This document shows, one piece after another, positions 19,788 to 23,058 of a stretch of 23,058 nt of DNA. The notes under the pieces were generated by a model. The model had not been told where the DNA came from, searched no databases, and was given only the letters and a program-made list of their open reading frames with translations. Position 1 is the stretch's first letter. The number at the start of each line of letters is the position of its first letter. The DNA lies in NCBI GenBank assembly GCA_900660155.1, contig CABFPE010000008.1:446162-469219 (forward strand), in the 5' to 3' direction. Source of the DNA: Hofstenia miamia. Its lineage: Eukaryota; Xenacoelomorpha; Acoela; Hofsteniidae. A program made the translations under genes and the position numbers.

Positions 19788-20998
19788 GTGAGTGACTTTA
19801 AATGTTTCTGTAAGAAATTCATTAAAAATTTCATTTTAAAATATTGAATTGATTTAATATTTTAAGAAGTTTGAAAAAATTCAGTTAATTGAAACTACAT
19901 ATAATTTATTATTGTGTATTTAATTAACCACATGAAAATATTGTTGAATTCAACAATAGATATATTTCAGCCTTAGGAATATTTAAAATATTTCAGGTTA
20001 TTTTACAAAATAATCATAGAAAAAAATGTCTTTGTAAGCTTCATGCTGTTATTTTACGAAAATCAATGTCTACGCAAAACAAAATTGGAATTTAATAAAT
20101 CTTTGCAATGATGATTTTTTAAAAGTGAAATTGATGTATAAAATAAGTATGATATGGCATCTTAGTTATTTTATCATATACATAATTACTACAATTTCAT
20201 AGAAATTACCTATATACAATAGCTGTGGAATAGTCATTATAGCTCTTTATTTTTAAAAGAACAGCCCTTTTCAAATACTAATGCATTGATCATCCTAAAA
20301 ATTATCTATGATTCAAATAGGCATTCGTGATATATATATGTGTTACAGAATCAAAAATGAATTTTTTTAATTGCTGAAATTGGAGACTGCTGCCACTGAC
20401 AATGATGAAAATGTTTAATTAATCAGCAAATCGAGATTTATAAATTTTGAGCGATTTAATTACTTTAGATGATTACACATAAATCAATTTTGTTTCCCAC
20501 GAAAATTCAGGTTTACCTAAAATAATCTAAGGACATTATTCCTGATGATAGGCATAATTTTATTTGGCGCAGTAATTTAAGAAACTAAAATTTTATTAAT
20601 GTTGGGTTGGACCTAAGCTTAATACTGTTTAATAATGTAACATTGTTGTAAATTGTCTTAACTGTAAATTGAAGTTCAGTATAAATTGTTGAAAATATTA
20701 ATTCAATGAAAATGTTTTTGAAAAAAAGGGAGCATCCCAAAATCTCATTTTTTAGGATATTTAGCATTCTTACTTAACTAATCAATGCATATTAAGGAAT
20801 CAAGTAGGCATATTGTATAAAGTACAACTACTACTTTCAAAAAATTCATTTATTGGATAAAGGAAAAATTTCAGTGAACAATTCCAAATCGTATATGATA
20901 TATTTCATTGCATTCTTAATTACTAAATGAATCATGAAGTAATAGAATGTATAATAAAAAATCTAAACTTCTACAGAATTTGTTCTGAATTTACGCTA
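19788..20998. other. intron sequence left of the tandem array
   Basis: AT-rich, no gene recognised. If the array once had further units on this side, their exons have decayed. A weak acceptor-like TTTCAG at about 20868-20873 sits where an exon would be expected for the most diverged unit, but no usable phase-1 exon follows. Confidence 0.45.
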
Positions 20999-21195
20999 TT
21001 GGAGCATATTTGAAATTGGTTGGTTTGAAAACATTTGTTTTGAATTTAATTATGCCCATACATCATAATAGATTTGTACATTCAGGCTATTTTGAATGGA
21101 TCCAAAGTTGTGAATCTTTGAATTTAGTAATTATGTTAATTAACATAGTTTGGTTATTGCATTTAAATTTAACAAATTAATTTTTACTCATTTAG

Positions 21196-21242
21196 AAAAT
21201 GCATCAACAATTCTCAAAATTTCAAATACTATTTCTCATAAA
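21196..21242 (+). pseudogene. degenerate micro-exon copy, no donor site
   Basis: Positioned after TTTAG and alignable to the good copies (GCATCAACA ... ATTTCTCATA), but with inserted bases and no GT at the expected end (CATAAATTGGGG instead of CATACAGGTGAA). In phase 1 the frame happens to stay open to a TAA at 21294-21296, so an alternative terminal exon is conceivable. I consider it a dead copy. Confidence 0.6.
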
Positions 21243-21473
21243 TTGGGGATTTCCGAACACTTTCTAATGCATTATGCAAAATCGGAGCATATGTAAAAAC
21301 TAATTACTGAATATTTCTTTGAATTTGATTATACCCATACAATGCAATGCTTTTTATTTTCGAGCTATTATAATTGCCAGAAATCATATTTCATATATTT
21401 AATTTTTAAAACTGATTATCATAGTTTTCTAATTGTAATTAAAGTTGACATTATTAATTTTGTTCTGATTTAG

Positions 21474-21515
21474 AGATTACATCAACACCATCTTCAAGTA
21501 ATAATTCTCATACAG
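21474..21515 (+). CDS. stalk micro-exon, array copy A (14 codons)
   Basis: A 42-bp exon between TGATTTAG and GTGAAA, phase 1 both sides. It encodes EITSTPSSSNNSHT, giving seven or eight potential O-glycosylation sites and one NNS sequon. It can be included, skipped or repeated without changing the frame. It is the leftmost array copy with both splice sites intact. The exon is too short for homology search, so the call rests on repetition, splice sites and matching phase. Confidence 0.65.
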
Positions 21516-21788
21516 GTGAAAATTTGCCATAGTTGAAATAATACCATATGTAAATAGGAAATTCTTGAAAATGCTCTAATGCAGTATGTAACATCAGAGC
21601 ATATGTGAAATAATCTAATTGCTGCGTATTTCTTTGAATTTGATTATACCCATACAATTCAATGCTTTTTATTGTCCAACTATTATAATTGACAGAAATC
21701 ATATTTCTTATAATTAATTTTTAAAACTGATTATCATAGCTTTCTTATTGCATTTAAATATAAAATCTTAAATTTTGTACTGATTTAG

Positions 21789-21830
21789 AGATGACATCAA
21801 TACCATCTTCAAGTAATAATTCTCATGCAG
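21789..21830 (+). pseudogene. stalk micro-exon, array copy B, donor GT changed to CT
   Basis: Same length and acceptor as its neighbours, encoding EMTSIPSSSNNSHA. The intron starts CTAAAA where the sister copies have GTGAAA, so the canonical donor is lost. The exon should be skipped as a rule. The frame of the gene is not harmed because the neighbours are also phase 1. Confidence 0.65.
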
Positions 21831-22102
21831 CTAAAAATTTGCCATAGTTCAAATAATACCATATGTAAATTGAAAATTCTTGAAAATGCTCTAATGCAGT
21901 ATGTAACATCAGAGCATGCATGCAATAAACTTAATACTGCATATTTCTTTGAATTTCATTATACCCATACATTTCAATGCTTCTTATTTTCCAACTATTG
22001 CATTACCAGATATCATATTTCATATATTTAATTTTTAAAACTGATCATCATAGTTTTCTTCTTGTAATTAAAATTAACATTATTAATTTTGGTCTGATTT
22101 AG

Positions 22103-22144
22103 AGATTACATCAACACCATCTTCAAGTAATAAATTTCATGCAG
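22103..22144 (+). CDS. stalk micro-exon, array copy C (14 codons)
   Basis: A 42-bp exon between TGATTTAG and GTGAAA, phase 1 both sides, encoding EITSTPSSSNKFHA. The NNS sequon of the sister copies is replaced by NKF through small changes (AATAATTCT to AATAAATTT), removing the N-glycosylation site. Intron flanks are nearly the same as those of copies B and D. Confidence 0.63.
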
Positions 22145-22416
22145 GTGAAAATTTGCAATAGTTTAAATAATACCATATGTAAATTGGAAATTCTTGAAAA
22201 TGCTCTAATGCAGTATGTAACATCAGAGCATATATGCAATAAACTTATTATTGCATATTTCTTTGAATTTGATTATACCCATACATTTCAAAGCTTTTTA
22301 TTTTCCAACTATTACATTAGCAGAAATCATATTTCTTACAATAAATTTTTAAAACTGATTATCATAGTTTTCTTACTATAATTAAGGTTAACATTATTAA
22401 TTTTGTACTGATTTAG

Positions 22417-22458
22417 AATTTACATCAACACCATCTTCAAGTAATAATTCTCATGCAG
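22417..22458 (+). CDS. stalk micro-exon, array copy D (14 codons)
   Basis: A 42-bp exon between CTGATTTAG and GTGAAA, phase 1 both sides, encoding EFTSTPSSSNNSHA with the NNS sequon kept. It is the last array copy; the downstream unit similarity ends about 140 bases later. Confidence 0.63.
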
Positions 22459-22811
22459 GTGAAAATTTGCCATAATTCAAATAATACCATATGTAAATTG
22501 AAAATTCTTGAAAATGCTCTAATGCAGTATGTAATATCAGAGCAAGTTTGCAACAATCTAATTACTACCTATTTCTTTTAATTTAATTATGACTTACATT
22601 ATACTTGTTTTATAAAATCTGGTTTTTGTAATATGCAAAAATTTTTTTGGCATTAAATTGCATATTTCCATAGTTTTAGGCTATTTTCATATTTTATCAT
22701 CAATGTAAACTTTTTATCTATTACTACAGGAAAAATATTAAATATATTGTAATTTAATTTTTTTATTTAAATTTCATAAACTGAAAAATATTAAAATATT
22801 TGCATCTACAG

Positions 22812-22871
22812 AAATTATTAATAATTTTAAGAATACCACTATGTTTGCTTTTTGCACTCTTTTTCAACCAG
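22812..22871 (+). CDS. possible further exon, 20 codons (tentative)
   Basis: Bounded by TGCATCTACAG and GTAAAA, 60 bp, phase 1 on both sides like the others. It would encode EIINNFKNTTMFAFCTLFQP, less Ser/Thr-rich, with one NTT sequon. An equally good alternative is that the T-rich right half (TTTGCACTCTTTTTCAACCAG) is the acceptor tract of an exon starting at 22872, which reads GKNFPVYSITLKYYLKC and stops soon after. The sequence alone cannot decide. Confidence 0.3.
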
Positions 22872-22950
22872 GTAAAAACTTTCCTGTTTATTCAATTACT
22901 TTGAAATATTATTTAAAATGCGTTTATAAATTGTGAAATTGGCAAATAAT

Positions 22951-22952
22951 TA

Positions 22953-22991
<39 letters not shown>
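22951..22991. repeat. (TA)n microsatellite
   Basis: About 40 bases of TA alternation, with one TGTG interruption near the left end. Confidence 0.93.
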
Positions 22992-22995
<4 letters not shown>

Positions 22996-23058
22996 GGATT
23001 CTTAGAAATTTTAAATACTAGAATTATATAAGAATTTTTAATTTATTAGTATTAACAC

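Larger units (their letters stand above)
20999..22600 (+). repeat. tandem array of about 314-bp exon-plus-intron units
   Basis: Homologous units lie head to tail. Exon starts at 21474, 21789, 22103 and 22417 are 315, 314 and 314 bases apart; a more diverged unit starts at 21196 (278 bases earlier), and only the intron part of a still older unit is visible from about 20999. Each unit contains TTTAG, a 42-bp exon, GTGAAAATTTGCCATAGTT, then CATATGTAAATTG, AATGCTCTAATGCAGTATG, GAATTTGATTATACCCATAC and TGATTATCATAGTTTTC. After the last exon the similarity fades near 22600. Exons and introns are both well conserved, which points to whole-unit duplication by unequal crossing-over. Confidence 0.9.

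Noticed and set aside
21825..22381. Two similar open frames of 68 and 80 codons (21825-22031 and 22139-22381)
   Set aside because: They are the same intron part of the 314-bp unit read in an off-frame. The sister unit at 21516 has a stop early in that frame, and the exon phase differs. Their similarity reflects the tandem duplication, not coding.
2356..22991. Numerous (TA)n tracts as a CRISPR-like or replication-origin signal
   Set aside because: They are plain dinucleotide microsatellites without spacers or a unit structure, common in AT-rich animal genomes.

Overview
The window looks like a strongly AT-rich genome of a multicellular animal, most likely an invertebrate. It has no prokaryotic-style operons. 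It carries short exons bounded by GT/AG, kilobase-long introns, many (TA)n microsatellites, and relics of at least five animal DNA-transposon types (mariner, Tc1, pogo-like MITE, piggyBac, P element). I cannot name the phylum from this sequence alone. Single N characters at 2355 and 10131 sit next to simple sequence and mark unresolved assembly positions.

Host gene. The one host gene I can support runs on the + strand from 6963 to the right edge, and neither its start nor its end is visible. Its exons are a 519-bp exon (6963-7481) for a cysteine-containing, N-glycosylation-rich extracellular domain ending in an Asp/Tyr-rich tail; a 51-bp exon (14346-14396) for a Cys-rich hinge; and a 45-bp exon (19743-19787) for a Ser/Thr/Asn stretch. 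A tandem array of about 314-bp units follows (about 20999-22600), each carrying a 42-bp micro-exon for 14 Ser/Thr-rich residues. Every called internal exon starts and ends in phase 1 and has a length divisible by three, so exons can be added, lost or skipped without breaking the frame. I infer a secreted or membrane-anchored glycoprotein with a mucin-like stalk whose length evolves by exon duplication. One array copy has lost its donor site (GT to CT) and one is degenerate.

Mobile DNA by region. 116-1436: a mariner element with DD41D spacing, minus strand, inserted at a TA inside a Tc1 fragment (1437-1585). 3231-3396: a MITE with pogo/Tigger-like ends. About 3790-5330: a decayed piggyBac transposase, minus strand. 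7680-7934: a second Tc1 fragment, fused to a 123-bp sequence that is a perfect duplicate of 2232-2354. 8039-8438 (minus) and about 8885-10110 (plus): coding-like relics I do not recognise. 10584-12562: an internally deleted P-element-like transposon with THAP and RNase-H-like remnants, long inverted repeats and a 7-8 bp target duplication. 16044-17441: an almost intact Tc1-family element, DD35E by my count, inactivated by one visible TAG.

The elements from 7680 onward lie inside introns of the host gene, which largely explains their length. No tRNA, rRNA, CRISPR or retrotransposon gene was recognised.
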